DNA from: Serpens sp035497915
GTDB taxonomy: Bacteria > Pseudomonadota > Gammaproteobacteria > Pseudomonadales > Pseudomonadaceae
Length of the DNA: 64,000 nucleotides
Reading direction: 5' to 3'
Assembly (NCBI RefSeq): GCF_035497915.1
Contig: NZ_DATJCS010000021.1
Location: forward strand, 4,047 to 68,046
The translations under genes were made by a program, and so were the position numbers. This document shows, one piece after another, positions 56,205 through 63,630 of this stretch; positions within the stretch are counted from its first letter, which is position 1, and each line of letters begins with the position of its first letter. The notes beneath the pieces are model-generated. The model was given only the letters and a program-made list of their open reading frames with translations. It was not told the origin of the DNA and did no database searches.

Positions 56205-56687
56205 ATGAGTATTCCCATGAAGGTCCTGTTCCTGTGCACGGCCAACAGTTGCCGCAGCATTCTCTCCGAAGCCCTGTTCAACCACCTGGCCCCGGCCGGC
56301 GTGCGCGCGTACAGCGCCGGCAGCGAGCCGAAGGGCTTCGTCCATCCGCTCACCCTGGACGCTTTGGAACGAGCGGGCGTGGCCTGCGACGGCCTGTGCA
56401 GCAAACCCATCGAGGCGCACGTCGAGCTGCAACCCGACGTGGTCATCACCGTCTGCGACAAGGCGGCCGGCGAGGCCTGTCCGGTGTTGTTCGGCCCGGC
56501 GCTGCGTGCCCACTGGGGGCTGGCGGATCCGTCGGAGGTCACGGGCAGTGACGACGCCATCGCCGCCGCATTCGACGCCACGGTCGCCCGGATCAGGAGC
56601 CGTATCCAGGCCTTTCTCGCCTTGCCGTTCGACCAGTTGGACAGCGCCGCCCTGAGAGCGGAACTGGCCCGTATCGGCAGTCTGTAA
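56205..56687 (+). CDS. arsC: Arsenate reductase, thioredoxin-type (LMW-phosphatase fold)
   Basis: 160 residues. The P-loop CTANSCR places nucleophile Cys11 and Arg17; Cys84 and Cys92 in ITVCDKAAGEACPVLFGPA are placed like the resolving pair of the S. aureus pI258-type enzyme. It reduces As(V) to As(III), recycled by thioredoxin. The start may be the ATG at 56205 or that at 56217 (MKVLFLCTANS), both within 16 bp of the arsR stop. Confidence 0.93.
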   Translation: MSIPMKVLFLCTANSCRSILSEALFNHLAPAGVRAYSAGSEPKGFVHPLTLDALERAGVACDGLCSKPIEAHVELQPDVVITVCDKAAGEACPVLFGPALRAHWGLADPSEVTGSDDAIAAAFDATVARIRSRIQAFLALPFDQLDSAALRAELARIGSL

Positions 56688-56752
56688 CCCTTCCCACGGA
56701 ATCGGCGGAAGCGCGTCAACCTGAGCAGTATCTGATCCCAAGGAAACTCACC

Positions 56753-57246
56753 GTGTCCCATCCCTACGACATTCTCGGCGTTCCCGGCGGCTCCGGCCGA
56801 CTGATCTTCACCCCGTGCCCCGGTAGCAAGGACACCAGCGTGGCTGAAGCCCTGGATACCCTGCGGGCTGCCGGCGCCGAGGCGCTGATCACCCTGATGC
56901 CGCGTGGCGAGCTGGAGCAGAACCAGGCCACTGAACTGCCGCGCTGTGCGCCGAGCGCAACTTGCAGTGGTTTCACCTGCCGGTGTCCGACGAGCAGGTA
57001 CCGCTGGTCGACTTCGACGCCGCCTGGGAGCAGGCGCGCGGGCGCATCGCGAGCCTGCTCGGCCAAGGCCGCAGCATTGCCATCCATCGCAAGGGTGGCT
57101 CCGGGCGTACCGGGCTGATCGCCGCGCGTATCCTCATCGACTGCGGTCTGTCGCGCGCCGAGGCCGTCGCCCTGGTTCAGGCCCTGCGCCCAAAAGCCAT
57201 CCAGCATCCGGCGCACGTCGCCTGGATCGAGCAGTTCGGTCAGTAG
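56753..57246 (+). pseudogene. Degraded dual-specificity/tyrosine-phosphatase-like gene
   Basis: The reading frame starts at GTG 56753 (AAGGAAA ahead), encodes SHPYDILGVPGGSGRLIFTP and TLMPRGELEQNQATELP, then loses homology. From about 56944 the next frame continues LCAERNLQWFHLPVSDEQVP to the end at 57246. One missing base near 56941-56943 would join them as ELP-x-LCAERN. In addition, the phosphatase signature HCxxGxxRTG reads HRKGGSGRTG: codon 57088-57090 is CGC, where TGC would give the catalytic Cys. Homologous phosphatases (CDKN3-like) occur in ars operons. Two independent lesions argue for a true pseudogene rather than a sequencing error. Confidence 0.85.
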
Positions 57247-57255
57247 AGAGCCCAC

Positions 57256-57579
57256 ATGCTAAAGACGTTTGCCCTGTTTGCCGTAACCGCTGTGGCTGAG
57301 ATTGTCGGTTGCTACCTGCCTTACCTGTGGCTCAAGCAGGGCAAAAGCGCCTGGCTGCTGGTGCCGGCGGCGGCTTCGCTGGCGCTGTTCGCCTGGCTGC
57401 TGTCGCTGCACCCGACCGCCGCCGGCCGGGTGTACGCCGCCTACGGTGGGGTGTACATCGCGGTGGCAATATTCTGGCTGTGGTGGGTGGATGGCATTCG
57501 CCCCTCCGGCTGGGATCTGCTCGGTTCCGCCGTGGCCCTTGCCGGCATGGCAATCATCATGCTGGCGCCCAGACACTGA
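57256..57579 (+). CDS. YnfA/UPF0060 family small membrane protein
   Basis: 107 residues with four helices, of the small-multidrug-resistance-like YnfA family. Typical stretches are AVAEIVGCYLPYLWLKQGKS near residue 13 (buried Glu), HPTAAGRVYAAYGGVYI near 52 and FWLWWVDGIRPSGWDLLG near 73. It lies 9 bp after the phosphatase remnant and 20 bp before the GAPDH gene, so it is part of the arsenic operon; whether it handles a metalloid or an organic cation is unknown. Confidence 0.9.
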   Translation: MLKTFALFAVTAVAEIVGCYLPYLWLKQGKSAWLLVPAAASLALFAWLLSLHPTAAGRVYAAYGGVYIAVAIFWLWWVDGIRPSGWDLLGSAVALAGMAIIMLAPRH

Positions 57580-57599
57580 ACTTGTCGGAGAGCACTCCT

Positions 57600-58604
57600 A
57601 TGACCATCAAAGTAGGCATCAACGGCTTCGGCCGCATCGGACGACTGGCCCTGCGTGCGGCCTGGGGCTGGCCGGAGCTGGAGTTCGTGCAGATCAACGA
57701 CCCGGCCGGCGATGCGGCGACCCACGCCCATCTGCTCAATTTCGATTCGGTGCATGGCCGCTGGCAGCACGAGGCGGGCTGCGACGGCGACTGCATCATC
57801 ATCGCCGGTAAGCGCATCAAGGTCACCGCTAACAAGGCCATCGCCGACACCGACTGGTCGGGCTGCGACCTGGTGATCGAGGCCAGCGGCAAGATGAAGA
57901 CCGTGGCCGTGCTGCAGGGCTACCTGGACCAGGGCGTCAAGCGCGTGGTGGTCAGCGCGCCGGTCAAGGAGGCGGGCGCACTGAACGTCGTCATGGGCGT
58001 CAACGACCGGCTGTTCGACCCGGCGCGGCACCGTATCGTCACCGCCGCGTCCTGCACCACCAACTGCCTGGCCCCGGTGGTCAAGGTGATCCATGAGCAT
58101 TTGGGCATCCGCCACGGCTCGATCACCACCATCCACGACCTGACCAACACCCAGAGCATTCTCGACCAGCCGCACAAGGATCTGCGTCGCGCGCGCGCCT
58201 CGCTGATGAGCCTGATCCCGACCACCACCGGTTCGGCCACCGCCATCGCCGAGATCTTCCCGGAGCTGCGCGGCAAGCTGAACGGCCACGCGGTGCGCGT
58301 GCCGCTGGCCAACGCCTCGCTGACCGACTGCGTGTTCGAGGTGGAGCGCGCCACCACGGTCGAGGAGGTCAACCAGCTGCTCAAGGCCGCCGCCGCCGGC
58401 GAGCTCAAGGGCATCCTCGGTTACGAGGAACGTCCGCTGGTGTCCATCGACTACCGCACCGACCCGCGTTCGTCGATCATCGACGCGCTGTCGACGATGG
58501 TGGTCAACGGCACCCAGGTGAAGATCTACGCCTGGTACGACAACGAATGGGGCTACGCCAACCGCACCGTGGAGCTGGCCCGGTTGGTGGGCCTGGCCGA
58601 TTGA
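57600..58604 (+). CDS. Glyceraldehyde-3-phosphate dehydrogenase, ArsJ-associated
   Basis: 334 residues from MTIKVGINGFGRIGRLALRA; the open frame extends upstream but GGAG and the conserved N-terminus fix the start. Rossmann motif INGFGRIGR, catalytic Cys152 in TAASCTTNCLAPVV, and the C-terminal YDNEWGYANRTVEL are intact. Beside arsJ, this isoform is expected to use arsenate in place of phosphate, making 1-arseno-3-phosphoglycerate for export. That function follows from published ArsJ/GAPDH work; here it is inferred by context. Confidence 0.93.
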   Translation: MTIKVGINGFGRIGRLALRAAWGWPELEFVQINDPAGDAATHAHLLNFDSVHGRWQHEAGCDGDCIIIAGKRIKVTANKAIADTDWSGCDLVIEASGKMKTVAVLQGYLDQGVKRVVVSAPVKEAGALNVVMGVNDRLFDPARHRIVTAASCTTNCLAPVVKVIHEHLGIRHGSITTIHDLTNTQSILDQPHKDLRRARASLMSLIPTTTGSATAIAEIFPELRGKLNGHAVRVPLANASLTDCVFEVERATTVEEVNQLLKAAAAGELKGILGYEERPLVSIDYRTDPRSSIIDALSTMVVNGTQVKIYAWYDNEWGYANRTVELARLVGLAD

Positions 58605-58622
58605 GTGCGGAATCGCCCGACC

Positions 58623-58717
58623 CCTGTGGGGCCGGGTTTATCCCGGCCATCGGCGGTGGGATTGCCGTCGGTGCGCCGGCCGCACTTCCGCTGGCCGGCG
58701 TAAAGCCGGCCCCACAG
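58623..58717. repeat. Inverted pair of REP elements (BIME)
   Basis: CCTGTGGGGCCGGG...CCCGGCC (58623-58650) and its inverted partner GGCCGGC-GTAAA-GCCGGCC-CCACAG (58693-58717) carry the Pseudomonas REP signature CTGTGGGGCCGG with a hairpin in each. They lie head to head between the GAPDH gene and arsJ. Confidence 0.85.
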
Positions 58718-58723
58718 TTTGCA

Positions 58724-58762
58724 TAGGCGGGTTACGACGCTGTGCGGCTAACCCACCCTACG
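58724..58762. repeat. GGGTTA/TAACCC palindromic repeat (TAGGGTGGGTTAGCC family)
   Basis: GGCGGGTTACGACGC...GGCTAACCCACCCTACG immediately follows the REP pair. On the minus strand it reads TAGGGTGGGTTAGCC, like the arms of the palindrome at 40.8 kb. It ends 23 bp before the arsJ ATG. Confidence 0.65.
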
Positions 58763-58785
58763 ATTCCCTTGCACCAGGCTCTTCC

Positions 58786-60039
58786 ATGCACGCCCTGACC
58801 CGCCTTTCCCCCGAAATCCGCCAGTACCTGGTCGTCACCGGCAACTACTGGGCCTTCACCCTCACCGATGGCGCGCTGCGCATGCTTGTGGTGCTGCATT
58901 TCCACGGCCTGGGCTACAGCCCGCTGCAGATCGCCGCGCTGTTCCTGTTCTACGAAATCTTCGGCGTGGTCACCAACCTGGTTGGCGGCTGGCTGGGCGC
59001 GCGCCTGGGGCTGAACCGCACCATGAACATCGGCCTGGGTATGCAGGTCGCGGCGCTCTTGATGCTCACCGTGCCGGCCGCCATGCTCAGCGTGCCCTGG
59101 GTGATGGCCGCGCAGGCGCTGTCCGGCATCGCCAAGGACCTCAACAAGATGAGCGCCAAGAGCTCCATCAAGCTGCTGGTCCCGGACAGCCAGCAGGGCA
59201 CCCTGTACCAGTGGGTGGCGGTGCTGACCGGCTCGAAGAACGCCCTCAAGGGTGTCGGCTTCTTCCTCGGCGGCCTGCTGCTCACCGGGCTGGGTTTCAC
59301 CAGCGCGGTGCTGGCCATGGCTGCGGTGCTGGCGCTGGTCTGGCTGGCCAGCCTGGTGCTGCTGAAGAAGGACCTCGGCAAGGCGAAGAGCAAACCCAAG
59401 TTCCGCGACCTGCTGTCCAAGAGCCGGGCGATCAACATCCTTTCCGCCGCGCGGCTGTTTCTGTTCGGCGCCCGCGACGTGTGGTTCGTGGTGGCCCTGC
59501 CGGTGTTCCTGGCCAGCAGCTTCGGCTGGGACTTCTGGCAGGTCGGCGGCTTCCTGGCCAGCTGGGTGATCGGCTACGGCATCGTGCAATCCATCGCCCC
59601 GTACTTCACCGGCAAGCGCAGCGGCCGGGTTCCGGATGGCCGCGCCGCCTTCGTCTGGGCGCTGTTGCTGGCCGGCCTGCCGGCCGCCATCGCCCTGGGC
59701 CTGTACAGCGCGCTGCCGGCGCAGGCGGTGCTGATCGGCGGCCTGCTGCTGTTCGGCGTGCTGTTCGCCATCAACTCCTCGCTGCACAGCTACCTGATCG
59801 TCAGCTATGCCAAGGAGGACGGCGTGTCGCTGGACGTGGGCTTCTACTACATGTCCAACGCGCTGGGTCGGCTGATCGGCACGCTGCTCTCGGGCTGGGT
59901 GTTCCAGGCCTACGGGCTGGAAGCCTGCCTGTGGGTGTCCAGCGCTTTCGTGCTGCTGGCGGCGCTGATTTCCCTCGGCTTGCCGCGCCATGGCGCGGCC
60001 GGCCACAACCTGACGATGCAGGGAGACCGTGATGACTGA
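58786..60039 (+). CDS. arsJ: Organoarsenical exporter ArsJ (MFS)
   Basis: 417-residue major-facilitator protein that in P. aeruginosa exports 1-arseno-3-phosphoglycerate, which then falls apart outside. The N-terminus SPEIRQYLVVTGNYWAFTLT, GIAKDLNKMSAKSSIKLLVP near residue 113 and DVGFYYMSNALGRLIGTLLS near 345 are diagnostic. About eleven to twelve helices. A REP-rich 181-bp gap separates it from the GAPDH gene; its stop overlaps the OsmC-family gene by 8 bp. Confidence 0.94.
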   Translation: MHALTRLSPEIRQYLVVTGNYWAFTLTDGALRMLVVLHFHGLGYSPLQIAALFLFYEIFGVVTNLVGGWLGARLGLNRTMNIGLGMQVAALLMLTVPAAMLSVPWVMAAQALSGIAKDLNKMSAKSSIKLLVPDSQQGTLYQWVAVLTGSKNALKGVGFFLGGLLLTGLGFTSAVLAMAAVLALVWLASLVLLKKDLGKAKSKPKFRDLLSKSRAINILSAARLFLFGARDVWFVVALPVFLASSFGWDFWQVGGFLASWVIGYGIVQSIAPYFTGKRSGRVPDGRAAFVWALLLAGLPAAIALGLYSALPAQAVLIGGLLLFGVLFAINSSLHSYLIVSYAKEDGVSLDVGFYYMSNALGRLIGTLLSGWVFQAYGLEACLWVSSAFVLLAALISLGLPRHGAAGHNLTMQGDRDD

Positions 60040-60463
60040 GACCAGGACCAAGATGACCTTCCAGGTGCGCTCCATTCGCCAGGATGCCCACGGCAGCGAA
60101 GCGCAGTGTAAGGATGCCCGCATTCAGCTGGACACCGACCTGGCCGGGCGGCGTGACGCCTTCAACCCGGCCGAGCTGCTGCTCGCCGCGCTGTCGGCCT
60201 GCATGATCAAGGGCATCGAACGGGTCGTGCCGATCCTGAAGTTCTCCCTGCGCGGGGTGGAAGTGCGCATCGACGGGGTGCGCCAGGACGTGCCGCCGAG
60301 GATGGAGTCGATCCGTTACGAGATCATCGTCGACACCGACGAGCCGGACCGGCGCCTCGACCTGTTGCACGAAAACGTCCGGAAGTACGGCACGGTCTTC
60401 AATACCGTCGCCCCCGGCACCGAACTGAGCGGCGTCCTGCGGCGCGGCTCGGTCGAAGAGTAG
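60032..60463 (+). CDS. OsmC-family protein
   Basis: 143 residues. ATG at 60032 is preferred over a GTG one codon earlier because GGGAG is 6 nt ahead. The OsmC core FNPAELLLAALSACMIKGIE (Cys on the central helix) is at about 50-69, and RMESIRYEIIVDTDEPDRR is the second half. The usual second peroxidatic cysteine is not evident where expected; another Cys occurs early (AQCKDARI). It overlaps arsJ, so it is co-translated; a thiol or organic-peroxide defence role is plausible but unproven. Confidence 0.85.
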   Translation: MTETRTKMTFQVRSIRQDAHGSEAQCKDARIQLDTDLAGRRDAFNPAELLLAALSACMIKGIERVVPILKFSLRGVEVRIDGVRQDVPPRMESIRYEIIVDTDEPDRRLDLLHENVRKYGTVFNTVAPGTELSGVLRRGSVEE

Positions 60464-60472
60464 GGGCGGCTC

Positions 60473-61402
60473 ATGGCGCATATCCATCAGCAGCATTACG
60501 ACCGGGCCTTTGCCATTGGTATCGCGCTGAACCTGGGTTTCGTGGCGGTGGAGGCCTTTTATGGCTGGCAGGTGAATTCCATGGCCCTGTTGGCCGATGC
60601 CGGCCACAACCTCAGTGATGTCGGCGGGCTGATCCTCGCCTGGGCGGCCATGGCCGCCACACGGCTACAGCCGAATGCCCGGCATACCTATGGCTGGCGG
60701 CGTGGCTCGATTCTCGCCAGCTTCATCAATGCCACCGTTCTGCTGGTGGCGATGGGCTCCCTGGCCTGGGAGTCGATCCTGCGCTTCCAGCAGCCCGAGG
60801 CCCTCGCCGGCGGGACGGTGATGGTGGTTGCCGGCATCGGCGTGCTGGTCAATACCCTTACCGCTGCCCTGTTTCTCTCCGGCAGTCGCGAGGATCTCAA
60901 CCTGCGTGGCGCCTTCCTGCACATGGCCGCCGACGCCCTGGTCTCCATCGGGGTGGTGCTGGCGGGTGGCTTGTACCTTTGGCAGGGCTGGGCGTGGATC
61001 GACCCGCTGGTGGGGCTAGGGATTGCGGTGCTGATCGTGATCGGCAGCTGGTCGCTGTTTCGCCAGTCCCTGCACCTGCTGTTCGATGGCGTGCCGGATC
61101 ACATCGACCCGCTGGCGGTCCGTCGATTCCTGCTCGCGCAGCCAGGTGTGTGCGGCGTGCATGATCTGCACATATGGGCGCTCAGTACGGCTGACGTGGC
61201 GCTGACCGCACACCTCAACATGGCGCCATCGCCCGAGGACGACACGCTCCTGCAGGCGGTCGCCCTCGGCCTGCGGGAGCAGTTCGGCATCCGGCATACC
61301 ACGCTGCAATTGGAACGGGACATGACCTGTGCGCCGATTGCGCCGCCCCCGGGCCCATCGCGAAACGCCCAACGCCCTAGTGGCGATCCTCCCAGCCGCT
61401 GA
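60473..61402 (+). CDS. Cation diffusion facilitator (CzcD/ZitB-like)
   Basis: 309-residue divalent-metal/proton antiporter with six helices. Metal-site residues are His45 and Asp49 in ADAGHNLSDVGGL, and His150 and Asp154 in FLHMAADALVSIG, the zinc-type HD-HD set. The cytoplasmic domain GVCGVHDLHIWALSTADVAL is near 225. It lacks a long His-rich loop. Nine bp after the OsmC-family gene, it ends the rightward arsenic operon and its Pro-rich tail overlaps the convergent cytochrome b gene by 26 bp. Confidence 0.92.
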   Translation: MAHIHQQHYDRAFAIGIALNLGFVAVEAFYGWQVNSMALLADAGHNLSDVGGLILAWAAMAATRLQPNARHTYGWRRGSILASFINATVLLVAMGSLAWESILRFQQPEALAGGTVMVVAGIGVLVNTLTAALFLSGSREDLNLRGAFLHMAADALVSIGVVLAGGLYLWQGWAWIDPLVGLGIAVLIVIGSWSLFRQSLHLLFDGVPDHIDPLAVRRFLLAQPGVCGVHDLHIWALSTADVALTAHLNMAPSPEDDTLLQAVALGLREQFGIRHTTLQLERDMTCAPIAPPPGPSRNAQRPSGDPPSR

Positions 61403-61973
61403 CCATCGCCCGGATATGCGCCAGCGGCGTGTGCCCGGTGGTGGTCAGGTACACATGCACGATCAGGAAGATCAGCATCAGGAAAGCCCCAAGGGTATGC
61501 AGCGTGGCCACCTGCTCCAGGCCCAGCCAGCCGGGCACATAGGCCTCCAGGCGTCCCCAGAACAGGTACAGCAGGCCGCTCAGCCAGATCAGCGGGTTGA
61601 TCAGCAGCAGCACGCCCAGGTAGGCGATGCGCTGCAGCGGGTTGTGCTTGCGCTCGCGGGTCACCTTGTAGGGGTGGGGCGCGCCGATGAAGATGCCGTG
61701 GGCGTAGTAGCGCGCCACGCGACCGATGTTCTCCAGGGTCGGGATGTACTGCTTCCACTGCCCGGTGGTGAAGTGCCAGAAGATGGCGAAGATCCACAGC
61801 GCGATCAGCAGCCAGGCGGCGACTTCATGCACCTGCACGGCCTGGCGGAATCCCAGCAGCGAATGGCTGCCGTGAATGGCGAAGCCGCTGAACAGCAGGG
61901 TGAGGATCAGCGCCGCCTGCGACCAGTGCCAGAAGCGCTCGAAGCGGGTGAACAAGTAGAGACGCTCGCTCAT
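61377..61973 (-). CDS. Cytochrome b-type membrane subunit (thiosulfate-reductase/formate-dehydrogenase gamma-like)
   Basis: 198 residues from MSERLYLFTRFERFWHWSQA, with four to five helices. Candidate haem-b histidines occur in RFWHWSQ (near 16), QVHEVAAWLL (near 49), TLHTLGAFLM and LIVHVYLTTTGHTPLAH near the C-terminus, the pattern of the COG4117 di-haem cytochromes that exchange electrons with quinol. The start overlaps the octaheme cytochrome stop by 4 bp, indicating a paired complex. Confidence 0.88.
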   Translation of the reverse strand: MSERLYLFTRFERFWHWSQAALILTLLFSGFAIHGSHSLLGFRQAVQVHEVAAWLLIALWIFAIFWHFTTGQWKQYIPTLENIGRVARYYAHGIFIGAPHPYKVTRERKHNPLQRIAYLGVLLLINPLIWLSGLLYLFWGRLEAYVPGWLGLEQVATLHTLGAFLMLIFLIVHVYLTTTGHTPLAHIRAMVSGWEDRH

Positions 61974-63556
61974 GAAGTCCTCCGGCGTACATGCGCGACC
62001 AGGCGCAACAGGGCATGGATGAGCACGCCCAGCAGGGCGAGGCCGGCCAGGCCGAAGCCGAGGCGATCGAGCAGGTCGTTGCGGTCCTTGCCCGGCAGCC
62101 AGATGCCGGGCACCGAGGCCAGGCGACTCTGGCTGGCATGGCACTGCACGCAGTCCAGGGCCTGCTCCTTGGGGGCGACCATGTGGGTGATCGGCCAGAG
62201 CATCTGCGTATCGACGAAGCCGAACTGGCCGCTGTAGGGCGTGCCGCTGGCTTCGGCGCCGGCCTTGAGGGCCTTGGACCAGTCGAAGTGGTACCAGAAC
62301 GCGGTGTCGTCGGGCACGGCGGTGTGCGGCACCAGCAGGGTCAGGTTCTCGGTGTCATACGGCTGGCGGCTGTGGAAGGTCTTCACCGGCCAGATGCGCG
62401 CATCGCTGGCGCCGGGCGTGCCATGGAAGCGGTTGATCGGCACCCGCTGGCCCGGATCGATGCGGGTGTCGGGCTGCACATAGGTGACCCGGCCGTCGAA
62501 CCATAGGTAGTCGGGCACCAGGTTGTCGCCGAGGACGAAGTCGCCCTTGCGGCTGTCGTAGATCACATGGCCCGTGTCGTCCTTGCGCTGGAAGGGCTTG
62601 CCATCGGCATCCAGCTGGCCGGCGGTGGACCAGTCCCAACCCATTTTGGTCGGCACGCCGCCGCGGGCGAAGGTCGGAATGTGGCAGCTCTGGCAGGCCA
62701 GGGTGCGGGCATGCTCGTTGAGGCGCGTGGCCTGCAGCGGATTGCCCTGGTGCGGCTTATCGCCGTGGCAGGACTGGCAGGTGGACGGATTGCGCGTGCT
62801 GTTGCGCAGGCCACGCAGGATCGCGGCATGCGGGTCGCTGGCGGTCACGCTGATGCGGCTGCCGGCGATGCGGTGCTGGTCGGCCACGTGGCAGGTGGAG
62901 CAGCTGAAATTGCCGCCGTCGACGGCCATGTGCACGTCGAGGCTGCGTGGGGCGTTGTTCAGCGAGGAGTCGAGGTCGCCGTGCTTCACGCCGTCGCCGC
63001 CGCCCCCGTAGTAGTGGCAGGCGCCGCAGGTCTGTCGTGAGGTGGCGCCGATGTTGCGTGCCACCGCGGCCAGGTTCACCGGGTCGACGAACTTGCCCGA
63101 GCCGGGCGAGGTCTCGGTGCGCACTAAGGGAGGATGTCCAGCCAGGCCGGCGAGCTTCAGGTAGTTGCCGGTGTTGTGGCAGGCCAGGCAGTCGACCTTG
63201 CTCTCGTCGGTGAAGTCGAAGCTGGCGTCCTTCCAGCCATAACCGACGTGGCAGGACTGGCAGAACGCCTCGTTGGAGCGATCACCGATGCAGAAGCCGT
63301 TGAGCATGGTCCGCTTGCCCAGGCGCTGGCCGGTGTCCGGGTTGGTGTAGTCCCAGGTCCAATGGCGGGTGGCCATGACCTGCTTGGCCGCTTCGGTATG
63401 GCAGCCGAGACAGGCGCGGGTGACTTCCTCGCCGCTGGCGAAGGGTCCCTGCAAGGCCTGGAAGCGGCTGTGATCGGCGGTGGCCGCCGCAGCCAGCCCC
63501 GGCAGCAGGGCGAGCACTGCCACAAGCCAGGCATACCCGCGATGCAGACGGATCAT
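61970..63556 (-). CDS. Octaheme c-type cytochrome, tetrathionate reductase (OTR) family
   Basis: 528 residues from MIRLHRGYAWLVAVLALLPG (signal peptide; AGGAG 9 nt before the ATG; an ATG 14 codons upstream is less likely). Eight CxxCH motifs are visible: CLGCH, CQSCH, CLACH, CGACH, CSTCH, CQSCH, CQSCH, CVQCH. The segment CGACHYYGGGGDGVKHGDLD is diagnostic of the Otr family, whose Shewanella member reduces tetrathionate, nitrite and hydroxylamine. Unlike a soluble enzyme, it ends with a hydrophobic helix (GFGLAGLALLGVLIHALLRL) and a basic tail, so it should be anchored with its hemes in the periplasm. Physiological substrate is not evident. Confidence 0.92.
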   Translation of the reverse strand: MIRLHRGYAWLVAVLALLPGLAAAATADHSRFQALQGPFASGEEVTRACLGCHTEAAKQVMATRHWTWDYTNPDTGQRLGKRTMLNGFCIGDRSNEAFCQSCHVGYGWKDASFDFTDESKVDCLACHNTGNYLKLAGLAGHPPLVRTETSPGSGKFVDPVNLAAVARNIGATSRQTCGACHYYGGGGDGVKHGDLDSSLNNAPRSLDVHMAVDGGNFSCSTCHVADQHRIAGSRISVTASDPHAAILRGLRNSTRNPSTCQSCHGDKPHQGNPLQATRLNEHARTLACQSCHIPTFARGGVPTKMGWDWSTAGQLDADGKPFQRKDDTGHVIYDSRKGDFVLGDNLVPDYLWFDGRVTYVQPDTRIDPGQRVPINRFHGTPGASDARIWPVKTFHSRQPYDTENLTLLVPHTAVPDDTAFWYHFDWSKALKAGAEASGTPYSGQFGFVDTQMLWPITHMVAPKEQALDCVQCHASQSRLASVPGIWLPGKDRNDLLDRLGFGLAGLALLGVLIHALLRLVAHVRRRTS

Positions 63557-63630
63557 CGTCCCCGTCTCCTCTGGGGCAATGTGGGAACGATAGTTCATGG
63601 CTACACCTCGCCCGTCGCGTCTGGTTAGAT

